Positions 45,995-54,033 of a stretch of DNA of 64,000 nucleotides are shown here, piece after piece. Within the stretch, counting starts at the first letter, position 1, and each line of letters opens with the position of its first letter. The DNA is taken from NCBI GenBank assembly GCA_012103455.1, contig WLWT01000001.1, positions 4,635,110 to 4,699,109 of the forward strand, in the 5' to 3' direction. The notes beneath the pieces are model-generated. The model made no database searches. It saw nothing but the letters and a program-made list of their open reading frames with translations, and was not told where the DNA came from. Source of the stretch: Gammaproteobacteria bacterium (lineage in GTDB: Bacteria; Pseudomonadota; Gammaproteobacteria; HK1). Position numbers and translations under genes: made by a program.

Positions 45995-46093
45995 GGGCGT
46001 CTCTAAAAATTACGATTTTGACATTTTTCCAGAGCGTAAGTGACTGATTTTATTGACTATCAGATTTCAGAATGTGAATTATTAGAGGTGCCC
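45995..46093. mobile_element. second MITE type, 99 bp, sharing the same ends
   Basis: Ends GGGCGTCTCTAAAAAT and (complement of right end) GGGCACCTCTAATAAT match the terminal repeats of the 140-bp family, but the interior is AT-rich and unrelated. Flanked on both sides by TTAA, fitting a 4-bp duplication; because TTAA is palindromic and GCACTTAA pairs with TTAAGTGC, the hairpin extends beyond the element. Same mobilising enzyme as the other family is likely. Confidence 0.8.
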
Positions 46094-46098
46094 TTAAG

Positions 46099-46165
46099 TG
46101 CAATAGACCCATTAGCTATTTATGGATATCAAGCTATTTATGGATACCAGTACTGGCCTATTGCA
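46099..46165. promoter_or_regulatory. inverted and tandem repeats upstream of the RHH gene
   Basis: TGCAATAG at 46099 is mirrored by CTATTGCA at 46158, and between them an 18-bp unit AGCTATTTATGGATATCA is repeated at 46114 and 46132 with one change. This lies about 50-120 bases before the start of a ribbon-helix-helix protein, where an autoregulatory operator would be expected. Binding is inferred. Confidence 0.5.
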
Positions 46166-46216
46166 CCAATTTGGTGTATGCTTGGTTCGAATTTGACTCT
46201 AATACATAGGTGATCT

Positions 46217-46423
46217 ATGGCCAGATTTAGTGTAACTCTCTCAGACGATCTTACAAAAGCTATTGACCAAGCGGCAACAGAATCCGAAATCAGCAAAAAT
46301 GAAGTACTTCGGAAGGCCCTACAGCTTTACCTTGCTGCCCGAGATGGCCAGTCCAGAGGACTTAAGCTTGGGCTGGCACGGCCAGAAACAAATAAATTGG
46401 AAACGGAAATAATTGGATTGTGA
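46217..46423 (+). CDS. ribbon-helix-helix (CopG-like) protein
   Basis: Small DNA-binding protein of 68 residues. The beta-strand ARFSVTLSDDL, helix TKAIDQAATE and second helix SKNEVLRKALQLYLAARD fit the RHH fold of CopG/antitoxin-type repressors. The C-terminal tail (LARPETNKLETEIIGL) could contact a partner. Start ATG 46217 with AGGTG upstream. The stop overlaps the next gene's GTG (GTGA). AT-rich compared with the core, pointing to acquisition. An antitoxin-like or autorepressor role is inferred. Confidence 0.75.
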   Translation: MARFSVTLSDDLTKAIDQAATESEISKNEVLRKALQLYLAARDGQSRGLKLGLARPETNKLETEIIGL

Positions 46424-46686
46424 GCCAAATTGATTTAAATAGCCCACCTGCCGGACACAATTACTCAGTTTCGATTGATAGAGAAGAAACTAACAATGAA
46501 ATGCATGTTCGACTCTTTAAAGAGATTGTGATTTTTATTGTAGCTATTGCTTTTGTGGTGATTATTGCATGGATATGTTTGAGCACATTGCAAGACGCTC
46601 ACTCTACCCCTGAAGCTAAAAAATGGGCTATGTCAATTTTGTCAGCAGCAACTGGCGGGATACTCGGCTATCTCTTGAAGAAATAG
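46420..46686 (+). CDS. small membrane protein coupled to the RHH gene
   Basis: Protein of 88 residues beginning at GTG 46420. The polar N-terminal 30 residues are followed by a long membrane helix (IVIFIVAIAFVVIIAWICL), a short linker with Glu/Lys, and a second amphipathic or membrane segment (AMSILSAATGGILGYLLKK). I do not recognise a named family. The 4-base overlap with the RHH gene implies that the two act as one unit; a membrane-acting toxin or effector is one option, a simple accessory membrane protein another. Confidence 0.6.
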   Translation: MSQIDLNSPPAGHNYSVSIDREETNNEMHVRLFKEIVIFIVAIAFVVIIAWICLSTLQDAHSTPEAKKWAMSILSAATGGILGYLLKK

Positions 46687-46813
46687 CACAACGTCCCGGC
46701 TCAGGCGCCCGCCAAAGCGGCCCACCGAAACTGAAATCATACACTGAACTCGCGACGCTGAAATAAGATGAGGCCCGTCACTGGCTGCAACAAGTTACCG
46801 GCTCAGTAGCCCG

Positions 46814-47791
46814 ATGGAACGCCGGTTCCGCTTTCACGAGACCGTTAACCAGTGGGGGCGCTGGGTCGGTCCGATTTTTAGCGCGTACAGTCCAATGGGC
46901 CTCAGAGCCCGAATCCAGCAAGGGGGAGTTTCTCCGAACAGACCTGCTCCCTTCGTCAATGTCGCAGTGGATGTCGGCAAGTACATACTCTACGAACGAA
47001 ATGTCGCGATTAGCGTGGAGAATTCGCTCAAGGCTGTCCGCCCGCGCCTCGGCCCACTGACACGGTTCAAGCTCAAGCGCATCGGGCTCGAAGCGACCGG
47101 CCGCTACGAACGGGCACTCCTTGAGGCGGCCATTGAACGCAATTTGCCTAGTCTCGTCGTCAACCCGCTGAATGGGCATCGCTACGCTGGTGCCATCGGC
47201 CAGTTGGCCGGACGGCGGCCACTCATCGAGAGGCGCACCCTGGCGCTCAACCGCATCAAGGTCATGCCCAAGGCACTCACACGCTCGTACAAGGCGCTTA
47301 TCCGTGCGCTCGACAAAGCACTCGAATGGCTCGACGCCCAACTCGACCGTGCCGTCTAGAGTGTGCCCCGGTCGAAGCACCTCTGCGACCCACTGCGCTC
47401 GGTGCCTGGTGTCGGCAATGGCGTGTTGTACACCCGGCTCGGTGAATGGCCCGAGTGGGGCAAGCTCTCCCACAAACCGGTTGCCGCGGCGTGCGCACTG
47501 GCGCTGTTCAATCGTCACAGCGCCAAGTCGCGTGGCAAGCGCCGAATCCGTGGCGGCCGGTCAAACGTTAGAACGATGCGCTACATGGCCACTGTGTCGG
47601 CCATTCGATGCAACCCCATACTACGCCAGTTCTATCAACGCCTGGTCGCGACAGGCAAGCACGAGAAAGTGGCTATCACGGCCTGCATGAGAAAGTTCAT
47701 CGTTATCCTAAACGCCATGGTTCGCGATGAAACAATGTGGAATCAACAAACGTCAAACATTACGGATCGACGACCACAGTCACTTGCATGA
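46814..47791 (+). pseudogene. IS110-family transposase, internally deleted and with a nonsense codon
   Basis: The RuvC-like start NVAVDVGKYILYER and GLEATGRYERALLEAAIERN are followed by VVNPLNGHRYAGAIGQLAGR; then the sequence jumps straight to RRPLIERRTLALNRIK, so the part with the conserved K-T-D-x-x-D-A catalytic aspartates is missing. A TAG at 47357-47359 interrupts the same frame, which continues with the transposase_20 domain (LCDPLRSVPGVGNGVLYTRL, AITACMRKFIVILNAMVRDE). It cannot be active. It ends 30 bases before the downstream copy of the 95-bp repeat. Confidence 0.88.
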
Positions 47792-47820
47792 CGGCTGCGC
47801 GGCGGCCAAACACTCGTTCA

Positions 47821-47928
47821 AACAAACCACGATCCGCTTCACAGCGAAAGCCTTACACTTCTTGGCTCATAATTCTTGACCATTTTACTGGGTTAATCAT
47901 AGAATTCCCGACCGTTTTACTCAGGTAT
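47821..47928 (+). promoter_or_regulatory. suf operon promoter with two tandem IscR-like sites
   Basis: TTGACC at 47876 and TAGAAT at 47900, spaced by 18 bases, form a good sigma-70 promoter. Overlapping it are two 25-bp sites of the IscR type-1 pattern (YYGACT-AT-rich-AGTCRR): site A 47872-47896 (about 19 of 25 consensus positions) and site B 47904-47928 (about 22 of 25, halves ATTCCCGACC and TACTCAGGTAT). Their centres are 32 bases apart, three helical turns. IscR-type control of suf fits the family. Positions 47821-47915 are repeated at 43554. Confidence 0.65.
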
Positions 47929-47936
47929 AAGTGGAC

Positions 47937-49385
47937 ATGGCTAGTAGCACCGAGCAGGTCGAAGCGCTCGTCAAGCGCGAATACAAACACGGTTTCGTCA
48001 CCGAAGTCGAGGCGCAAACCCTACCACCTGGACTCGATGAGGACGTGATCAAGCGCATTTCCGCGATTAAAAAGGAGCCCGCCTTCATGCTCGATTGGCG
48101 GCTGGCCGCCTACCGCCAGTGGCTCGAGATGCGTGGGCCTGGGTGGGCCAAGCTGAATATCGCCCCCATAGACTATCAAGCCATCTCCTACTATTCGGCC
48201 CCTAAAGCGCCAGGCGACGGACCACAGAGCCTGGACGAGGTTGATCCCAAGCTGCTCGAGACCTACGAGAAACTCGGCATTCCGCTGGCCGAGCGCGCCG
48301 CCCTGGCCGGGGTTGCCGTTGACGCGGTCTTCGACAGTGTTTCCGTGGCCACCACCTTCAAGGAACAATTAGCCGCCGAGGGCATCATTTTCTGCTCATT
48401 CTCCGAGGCGGTGCAGGAGCACCCCGGCTTGGTGGAGCGCTACCTCGGCAGCGTGGTGCCGCAACGGGACAATTTTTTCGCCGCGCTCAACTGCGCCGTG
48501 TTTACCGACGGTTCATTCGTATACATCCCCAAGGGCGTGCGTTGCCCCATGGAATTGTCCACCTATTTCAGAATCAACGAACGCAACACCGGCCAGTTCG
48601 AGCGCACTCTCATCATCGCCGATGAGGGCGCTTATGTCAGTTACCTGGAAGGTTGTACCGCGCCACAACGCGACGAGAATCAACTACACGCGGCGGTGGT
48701 GGAACTGATCGCCGAGGCAGGCGCCGAGATAAAATACTCCACGGTGCAAAACTGGTATCCGGGTGATGAAAACGGCCGCGGTGGCATCTACAACTTCGTC
48801 ACCAAGCGGGGTGAATGCCGCGGCGCCGATTCGAAGATCGCCTGGACCCAAGTGGAAACCGGCTCCGCCATCACCTGGAAATATCCTAGCTGCGTCCTAA
48901 GAGGCGACAACTCCATCGGCGAGTTCTACTCGGTGGCGCTTACCAATAACGCGCAACAGGCGGACACGGGAACCAAAATGGTGCACGTGGGCGCCAATAC
49001 CCGCAGTACGATTATCTCCAAGGGGATCTCCGCCGGACGCGGACAAAACGCCTACCGCGGACTCGTGCAAGTGGGTAAACGGGCCGAGAACGCCCGTAAC
49101 TATACCCAGTGCGACTCTCTGCTCTTAGGCGACACGTGCGGTGCCCATACATTTCCCTACGTGGAAGTCAAAAACCCCACGGCCACGGTGGAACACGAGG
49201 CAAGCACCTCGAAGATCAGCGAAGATCAGCTGTTCTACTGTCAACAAAGAGGCATCGGCGAGGAAGACGCGGTGTCCATGATCGTCAACGGATTTTGCAA
49301 GGAAGTGTTTAAAGAGTTGCCGATGGAATTCGCGGTAGAAGCGCAAAACCTGCTCAGCGTCAGCTTGGAAGGCGCGGTCGGTTGA
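47937..49385 (+). CDS. sufB: SufB, Fe-S scaffold subunit
   Basis: Core of the SufBCD complex that builds Fe-S clusters under stress or as the main system. About 482 residues. Seen: YYSAPKAPGDG, SDS-like FAALNCAVFTDGSFVYIPKGV, ERTLIIADEGAYVSYLEGCTAP, NFVTKRGECRGADSKIAWTQ and the C-terminal EDAVSMIVNGFCKEVFKELP. ATG 47937 is preferred over GTG 47931. First gene of sufB-C-D-S-T-ferredoxin, directly behind the IscR-like sites; the expected Rrf2 regulator gene upstream is absent. Confidence 0.97.
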   Translation: MASSTEQVEALVKREYKHGFVTEVEAQTLPPGLDEDVIKRISAIKKEPAFMLDWRLAAYRQWLEMRGPGWAKLNIAPIDYQAISYYSAPKAPGDGPQSLDEVDPKLLETYEKLGIPLAERAALAGVAVDAVFDSVSVATTFKEQLAAEGIIFCSFSEAVQEHPGLVERYLGSVVPQRDNFFAALNCAVFTDGSFVYIPKGVRCPMELSTYFRINERNTGQFERTLIIADEGAYVSYLEGCTAPQRDENQLHAAVVELIAEAGAEIKYSTVQNWYPGDENGRGGIYNFVTKRGECRGADSKIAWTQVETGSAITWKYPSCVLRGDNSIGEFYSVALTNNAQQADTGTKMVHVGANTRSTIISKGISAGRGQNAYRGLVQVGKRAENARNYTQCDSLLLGDTCGAHTFPYVEVKNPTATVEHEASTSKISEDQLFYCQQRGIGEEDAVSMIVNGFCKEVFKELPMEFAVEAQNLLSVSLEGAVG

Positions 49386-49451
49386 GGCGCAGGATCTACG
49401 GCGCAGGATCTACTTCGGGCGGTGGTCTGCTGAATAATTCGGGTTAAGTCA

Positions 49452-50204
49452 ATGCTAAGCATCAAGAATCTTCACGCCAGCGTAAACGGCAAAACCATCC
49501 TCAAAGGCATTAACCTGGAAGTCGGGGCTGGCGAGGTGCATGCGATTATGGGTCCCAACGGCTCCGGCAAAAGTACCCTGTCCCATGTGCTAGCGGGCCG
49601 GGACGGCTACGAAATAAGCGCCGGAGAAGTACTTTACCTCGGTGCGTCACTATTGGATCAGGCGCCCGACGAGCGTGCCCATCAAGGACTGTTTCTAGCT
49701 TTTCAATATCCGGTGGAAATCCCCGGCGTCAATAATGTTTATTTTCTAAAAGCGGCGGTAAACGCCGCCAGACAATCACGCGGCGAGGAAGAACTGGACG
49801 GCTTCGCGTTCATGAAGCGGGTCAAGGAAAAGATGAAACTGGTGGAGTTGCCGGAGCAATTCCTCAAACGCTCCGTCAATGAAGGTTTCTCCGGCGGTGA
49901 AAAAAAGCGCAACGAGATTTTTCAGATGGCGGTGCTGGAACCGCGCCTCGCCGTGCTGGATGAAACCGATTCGGGTCTTGATATAGACGCGCTGAAAATC
50001 GTCGCAGGTGGGGTTAACGCGCTACGCGACGGTAACCGAGCGTTCGTGGTGATCACGCATTATCAGCGCCTGCTCGAGCATATAGTGCCCGACTATGTGC
50101 ACGTGTTGTCCGATGGCCGCATCGTGCGCTCCGGCGATAAGTCGCTGGCTATGCAACTGGAAGCCGAGGGTTATCACTGGGTCAACCAGGAGAATGCGGC
50201 GTGA
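49452..50204 (+). CDS. sufC: SufC, ATPase of the SufBCD complex
   Basis: ABC-type ATPase of 250 residues without membrane partners. Walker A GPNGSGKS, SufC-type signature FSGGEKKRNEIFQM, Walker B with LAVLDETDSGLDIDAL, and ITHYQRLLEHI with the switch His. Stop overlaps the sufD start (GTGA). A 14-bp unit GGCGCAGGATCTAC is duplicated at 49386 and 49400 in the sufB-sufC gap. Confidence 0.97.
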   Translation: MLSIKNLHASVNGKTILKGINLEVGAGEVHAIMGPNGSGKSTLSHVLAGRDGYEISAGEVLYLGASLLDQAPDERAHQGLFLAFQYPVEIPGVNNVYFLKAAVNAARQSRGEEELDGFAFMKRVKEKMKLVELPEQFLKRSVNEGFSGGEKKRNEIFQMAVLEPRLAVLDETDSGLDIDALKIVAGGVNALRDGNRAFVVITHYQRLLEHIVPDYVHVLSDGRIVRSGDKSLAMQLEAEGYHWVNQENAA

Positions 50205-51523
50205 GTGACGCCTTCGCCGCCGTTTTATCCGAGTTGCAAGAGGGTGCCGGGCAAGGCTGGACTGGCGCCATCAGGGAGCGAGGACGCGCCGCGTTCCGTG
50301 CACTGGGGCTGCCCAATCAGCGCCATGAAGACTGGAAATACACCAGCGTTCGGCCCATCGAGCGGCGGTCTTTCAAATTGGCGCCAGCCGGAGCCGCCGA
50401 CGAGGCGCCGGGGCCATTGCCCGCATTGGATTCGTTGCCCGCATTGGGTTATGGCGAGCGCGCTCCGCTAGGCCTCGTCTTCGTGGATGGCCAGTTGGCG
50501 GCCCGCTCAGGTACGGCCCCGCAGGGCGTTACGGTGCTCAGTCTGGCGGAGGCGGTGGCGGGCGGACATCCGGCGGTGCGTACTTGCATCGAGGCTAATG
50601 GCGTCGGTCAAAGCAACGGTTTCACCGCGCTCAACACCGCCCAGTTGGCCGATGGCGCCGCTATCCTCATCGAGGAAGGCGTTCAGGTGGAACACCCGAT
50701 TCACCTGCTTTTCGCCGCCTCGGGTGCCGATGACCGGGCCGTGCAACCGCGCAACGTGTTCTGGCTGGGCGCTGGCGCCAACGCGCACATCACGGAACAC
50801 TATACAGCGCTGGCTGACGGCACTTATTTCACCAACAACGTGACGAATGTGGTCTTGGCGGATGGTGCCGCCCTGGAACATACGCGGCTGCAAACGGAAA
50901 GCCGCAAGGCGTTCCACGTTGCCAGCATCGAGGTGCGGCAAAGCGAGGGGACGCAGTACACCAATCACGCTCTATCGGTAGGCGCCGCCCTCGCCCGCTA
51001 CGACATCAACACGGAGTTCGCCGCACCCAACGGTAGCTGCGCCCTGAACGGCCTGTATCTGGGCAGCGCCAGACAACATGTGGACTTTCACATACGCACT
51101 TTTCACAACCACCCGCACTGTACTAGCCGCCAGTACTACAAAGGGGTGTTGGACGGCTCCGCCCGCGGTGTATTCAACGGCCAGGTACACGTGCTGCCCA
51201 GCGCGCAAAAAAGCGATGCGCAGCAGGCCAATCACAACTTGTTACTGTCTAGAAACACCGAGATAGACACTAAACCACAGCTAGAAATTTACGCCGACGA
51301 TGTGCGCTGTGCTCACGGCACCACCGTCGGTCAACTCGATGAGCAGATGCTGTTTTATCTGCGCTCACGCGGCATACCGGAGCCTCAAGCCCGCGGCCTG
51401 CTGACCTACGGTTTCGCCCACGATGTGGTGGAGCGCATACCCATAGAGGGCCTGCGGCAACACATCGAACACGTGCTTATTGAAATCTTGCCCTACGGCA
51501 AAGAGTTGAAGGAGTTGGTATGA
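50201..51523 (+). CDS. sufD: SufD, Fe-S assembly subunit
   Basis: Beta-helix partner of SufB, 440 residues. Family features: LPNQRHEDWKYTSVRPIERR near residue 45, RNVFWLGAGANAHITEHYTA, the core helix strand up to HNHPHCTSRQYYKGVLDGSAR and VHVLPSAQKSDAQQANHNLL, then CAHGTTVGQLDEQMLFYLRS. Start GTG 50201. An 18-bp tandem duplication at 50417-50452 gives LPALDS / LPALGY in a variable loop. ATGA overlap with sufS. Confidence 0.96.
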   Translation: MSDAFAAVLSELQEGAGQGWTGAIRERGRAAFRALGLPNQRHEDWKYTSVRPIERRSFKLAPAGAADEAPGPLPALDSLPALGYGERAPLGLVFVDGQLAARSGTAPQGVTVLSLAEAVAGGHPAVRTCIEANGVGQSNGFTALNTAQLADGAAILIEEGVQVEHPIHLLFAASGADDRAVQPRNVFWLGAGANAHITEHYTALADGTYFTNNVTNVVLADGAALEHTRLQTESRKAFHVASIEVRQSEGTQYTNHALSVGAALARYDINTEFAAPNGSCALNGLYLGSARQHVDFHIRTFHNHPHCTSRQYYKGVLDGSARGVFNGQVHVLPSAQKSDAQQANHNLLLSRNTEIDTKPQLEIYADDVRCAHGTTVGQLDEQMLFYLRSRGIPEPQARGLLTYGFAHDVVERIPIEGLRQHIEHVLIEILPYGKELKELV

Positions 51524-52785
51524 GCAATGCAGCGGTGAGCCTGGCCGAGACAGCCAAAACCAATAGCTTGGATGTCGTTAAAGTGCGGAAGGACTTTCCC
51601 GCCCTGCACCAACAAGTGCATGGCAAACCCTTGGTGTATCTGGATAACGCCGCCACCACGCAAAAACCACGGGCGGTGATCGACGCCATCACCCACTACT
51701 ACTGCAATGACAATGCCAATGTACACCGCGGCGTGCATGCATTGAGTGAACGGGCCACGGCTGCCTATGAAGGTACCCGTGACATCATCGCCCGCTTCTT
51801 CGGCGTCCCCGACAACCGCTGTGTGGTGTTTACCCGCGGCACTACCGAGTCCATCAATTTAGTGGCGGAAGGTTATGTGCGCCCAATGCTCAAGCCCGGC
51901 GATGAAATCATCACCACGCAGATGGAACACCACTCCAACATCGTGCCCTGGCAGATATTGGCGGAAAAAACCGGTGCTGTTTTGCAAGTGGCGCCCATAC
52001 AAGAAGACGGCTCGCTGGATCTGGATGCAACGCTCGCGTTGATCGGCGAGAAAACCCGGTTTGTGGCGGCGGCCTATATTTCCAATGCATTGGGAACCGT
52101 CAACCCGGTGCGCGAGATCATCCGCGCCGCCCATGATGCGGGCGCCAGGGTGTTGTTGGACGGCGCCCAGGCAGCACCACACAAAGCCGTGAACATAGTG
52201 GAGTTAGATTGCGACTTCTTTGCTTTTTCCGGTCACAAGGTCTATGGACCGACTGGCATCGGCGGGCTCATCGGCAAGATGGATGCACTGGAGGAGATGC
52301 AGCCGTATCAGTCGGGCGGCGATATGATAAGGCGGGTCAGCTTCTCTGGCACCGAGTACAACGACATTCCTTACCGCTTTGAAGCCGGCACACCGAATAT
52401 CGCCGACACCATCGCCCTGGGCGCCGCGCTGGAGTACGTGGAAAGCCTGGATATAGCGTGTATCGCCGCCCATGAAGACGCCCTGTTGCGGCACGCCACT
52501 CGGTTGGTATCGGGGATCCCGGGCCTGCGCATAGTGGGCAGCGCTCGCCAAAAAGCGGCGGTGCTGTCGTTTGTGTTCGATGGTATTCACGCCCACGATG
52601 TGGGCACCATCTTGGACACGGAAGGCATCGCCGTGCGCGCCGGTCACCATTGCAGCATGCCGGTGATGGAACGCTTCGGTCTGCCAGCGACAGCGCGCGC
52701 CTCACTCGCCCTCTACAATACCCTGGAAGAGATGGAAGCCCTGGCCGGTGCCTTGGAGAAAGTACGGGACATATTCGGCGCCTAG
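51520..52785 (+). CDS. sufS: SufS, cysteine desulfurase
   Basis: PLP enzyme of 421 residues taking sulfur from cysteine for Fe-S assembly. PLP lysine Lys240 in FSGHKVYGPTGIG; catalytic Cys378 in VRAGHHCSMPVMERFG; YLDNAATTQKPRAVIDA and EHHSNIVPWQ as in group II desulfurases. No sufE or sufU (iscU-like) acceptor is present in the operon, so the sulfur relay partner must be elsewhere. Confidence 0.97.
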   Translation: MSNAAVSLAETAKTNSLDVVKVRKDFPALHQQVHGKPLVYLDNAATTQKPRAVIDAITHYYCNDNANVHRGVHALSERATAAYEGTRDIIARFFGVPDNRCVVFTRGTTESINLVAEGYVRPMLKPGDEIITTQMEHHSNIVPWQILAEKTGAVLQVAPIQEDGSLDLDATLALIGEKTRFVAAAYISNALGTVNPVREIIRAAHDAGARVLLDGAQAAPHKAVNIVELDCDFFAFSGHKVYGPTGIGGLIGKMDALEEMQPYQSGGDMIRRVSFSGTEYNDIPYRFEAGTPNIADTIALGAALEYVESLDIACIAAHEDALLRHATRLVSGIPGLRIVGSARQKAAVLSFVFDGIHAHDVGTILDTEGIAVRAGHHCSMPVMERFGLPATARASLALYNTLEEMEALAGALEKVRDIFGA

Positions 52786-52833
52786 TGCTTGCGTGGTATC
52801 CTGATGCTCGTTCACATGCCCTGGGGGTTGATG

Positions 52834-53217
52834 ATGGAATCAGCACAAAGTCCAATCGATAGCTCAAATCAGCTAGACCAGCCGAGTGGGCCGCAGGCGA
52901 AAGGCTCGCAAGAAGGCGCGCTAATGGCGGACATCATCGCGGCCTTGCGCGAAGTTTACGATCCGGACATTCACGTCAACATCTACGACCTGGGCCTCAT
53001 CTACGATGTGCGCATAGAGCCGGACGGAACGGTAGATATCGACATGACGCTAACCTCTCCCGGTTGCCCCATCGCCCAGACCTTTCCCGGCACGGTGGAA
53101 GACGAGGTGCGCAAAGTGGATGGTGTCAGCGAAGCCCACGTGGAACTGGTATGGGATCCGCCCTGGACCCAAGATCGCATTTCCGATGAGATAAAACTCG
53201 AGTTAGGGCTGCTCTAG
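52834..53217 (+). CDS. sufT: SufT, DUF59/MIP18-family Fe-S assembly factor
   Basis: Small protein of about 127 residues with the DUF59 core REVYDPDIHVNIYDLGLIYD and MTLTSPGCPIAQ (conserved Cys), ending VELVWDPPWTQDRIS. SufT helps cluster delivery or maturation under high demand. The start is uncertain: ATG 52834 follows a G-rich stretch, while ATG 52924 sits just before the conserved core; the frame opens at 52789. Follows sufS in the same operon. Confidence 0.9.
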   Translation: MESAQSPIDSSNQLDQPSGPQAKGSQEGALMADIIAALREVYDPDIHVNIYDLGLIYDVRIEPDGTVDIDMTLTSPGCPIAQTFPGTVEDEVRKVDGVSEAHVELVWDPPWTQDRISDEIKLELGLL

Positions 53218-53238
53218 AGCCGTTGCACGCACGCGCTG

Positions 53239-53574
53239 ATGGCGGATAAAGCCACCACCGAACGGTGGATCGATATAGCGCCGGCCCACTCCATTCAACA
53301 CGGTGCTTACCGCATCGTCCAGCTCAATGATAAAGATATCGCCGTTTACAACATAGGCGGCGAATTCCTCGCAATCGAAGATCTTTGCACCCACGACTAT
53401 ACCGGCTTGAGCGGCGGCGATATCTGCGGGTATCGGCTCATTTGCCCGCGCCATGGTGCCGCCTTCGATCTGCGCACAGGTGCGGTACTTACACCACCTG
53501 CCACTGATGATATCGCCACATTTGCCACCCGCGTCTCAGATGGCGTCGTGCAGTTGAATGCGAGTGGCGCGTAG
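53239..53574 (+). CDS. Rieske [2Fe-2S] ferredoxin
   Basis: Soluble electron carrier of 111 residues. The Rieske ligands are all visible: Cys50-x-His52 in EDLCTHDYTGLSGG and Cys69-x2-His72 in LICPRHGAAFDLRTG. Such NirD/BphF-like ferredoxins serve oxygenases or assembly reactions. It ends the suf operon 21 bases after sufT, so it is likely co-expressed with cluster synthesis. Its electron partner is not evident. Confidence 0.92.
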   Translation: MADKATTERWIDIAPAHSIQHGAYRIVQLNDKDIAVYNIGGEFLAIEDLCTHDYTGLSGGDICGYRLICPRHGAAFDLRTGAVLTPPATDDIATFATRVSDGVVQLNASGA

Positions 53575-53584
53575 TTCGCCCTCC

Positions 53585-53986
53585 TTACTCCTCGTCCGCC
53601 TCAAGCTTGAGCGACAGTGAATTGATGCAGTAACGCAACCCGGTGGGCGCCGGACCATCCGCAAAAACATGCCCCAAATGTCCATCGCAAGCGCTGCACA
53701 TCACCTCCGTGCGGACCATGCCGTAGGAAGTATCGCGCTCTTCTTCTATATGGACCGCATCTATGGGCTCATAAAAGCTGGGCCATCCGCTGCCGCTGTC
53801 GAACTTAGTGGAGGATGAAAACAACGGTTGACCGCAACCGCCGCACACATAAGTACCCGCTGTCTTGGTATTGTTGTGCTCGCCGGTAAACGCACGCTCA
53901 GTGCCTTTGCTGCGCAGCACTTGATACTGATCGGCGCTCAAAAGTTCGCGCCATTCAGCATCACTCTTTTCCACCCGTTTAACCAT
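53585..53986 (-). CDS. msrB: peptide methionine-R-sulfoxide reductase MsrB
   Basis: Repair enzyme of 133 residues for R-methionine sulfoxide. Zinc cysteines Cys48/Cys51 in YVCGGCGQPLF and Cys97/Cys100 in MCSACDGHLGH; catalytic Cys120 in LRYCINSLSLK; FDSGSGWPSFYEP is the usual substrate loop. ATG 53986 (MVKRVEKSDAEW) is the family start; the frame opens 17 codons earlier. Convergent with the ferredoxin, ten bases apart. Confidence 0.95.
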   Translation of the reverse strand: MVKRVEKSDAEWRELLSADQYQVLRSKGTERAFTGEHNNTKTAGTYVCGGCGQPLFSSSTKFDSGSGWPSFYEPIDAVHIEEERDTSYGMVRTEVMCSACDGHLGHVFADGPAPTGLRYCINSLSLKLEADEE

Positions 53987-54033
53987 TGCTAATTCTCCAA
54001 ACCGTATTCTTTGCAGGCATTCCACGCATGTTA

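Noticed and set aside
47821..47915. Reading the 95-bp repeat simply as the right end of the IS110 element
   Set aside because: It contains a full promoter and regulator-like sites leading straight into sufB, and the upstream copy has no IS110 sequence beside it. It is not fully excluded and is listed as a refutation test.
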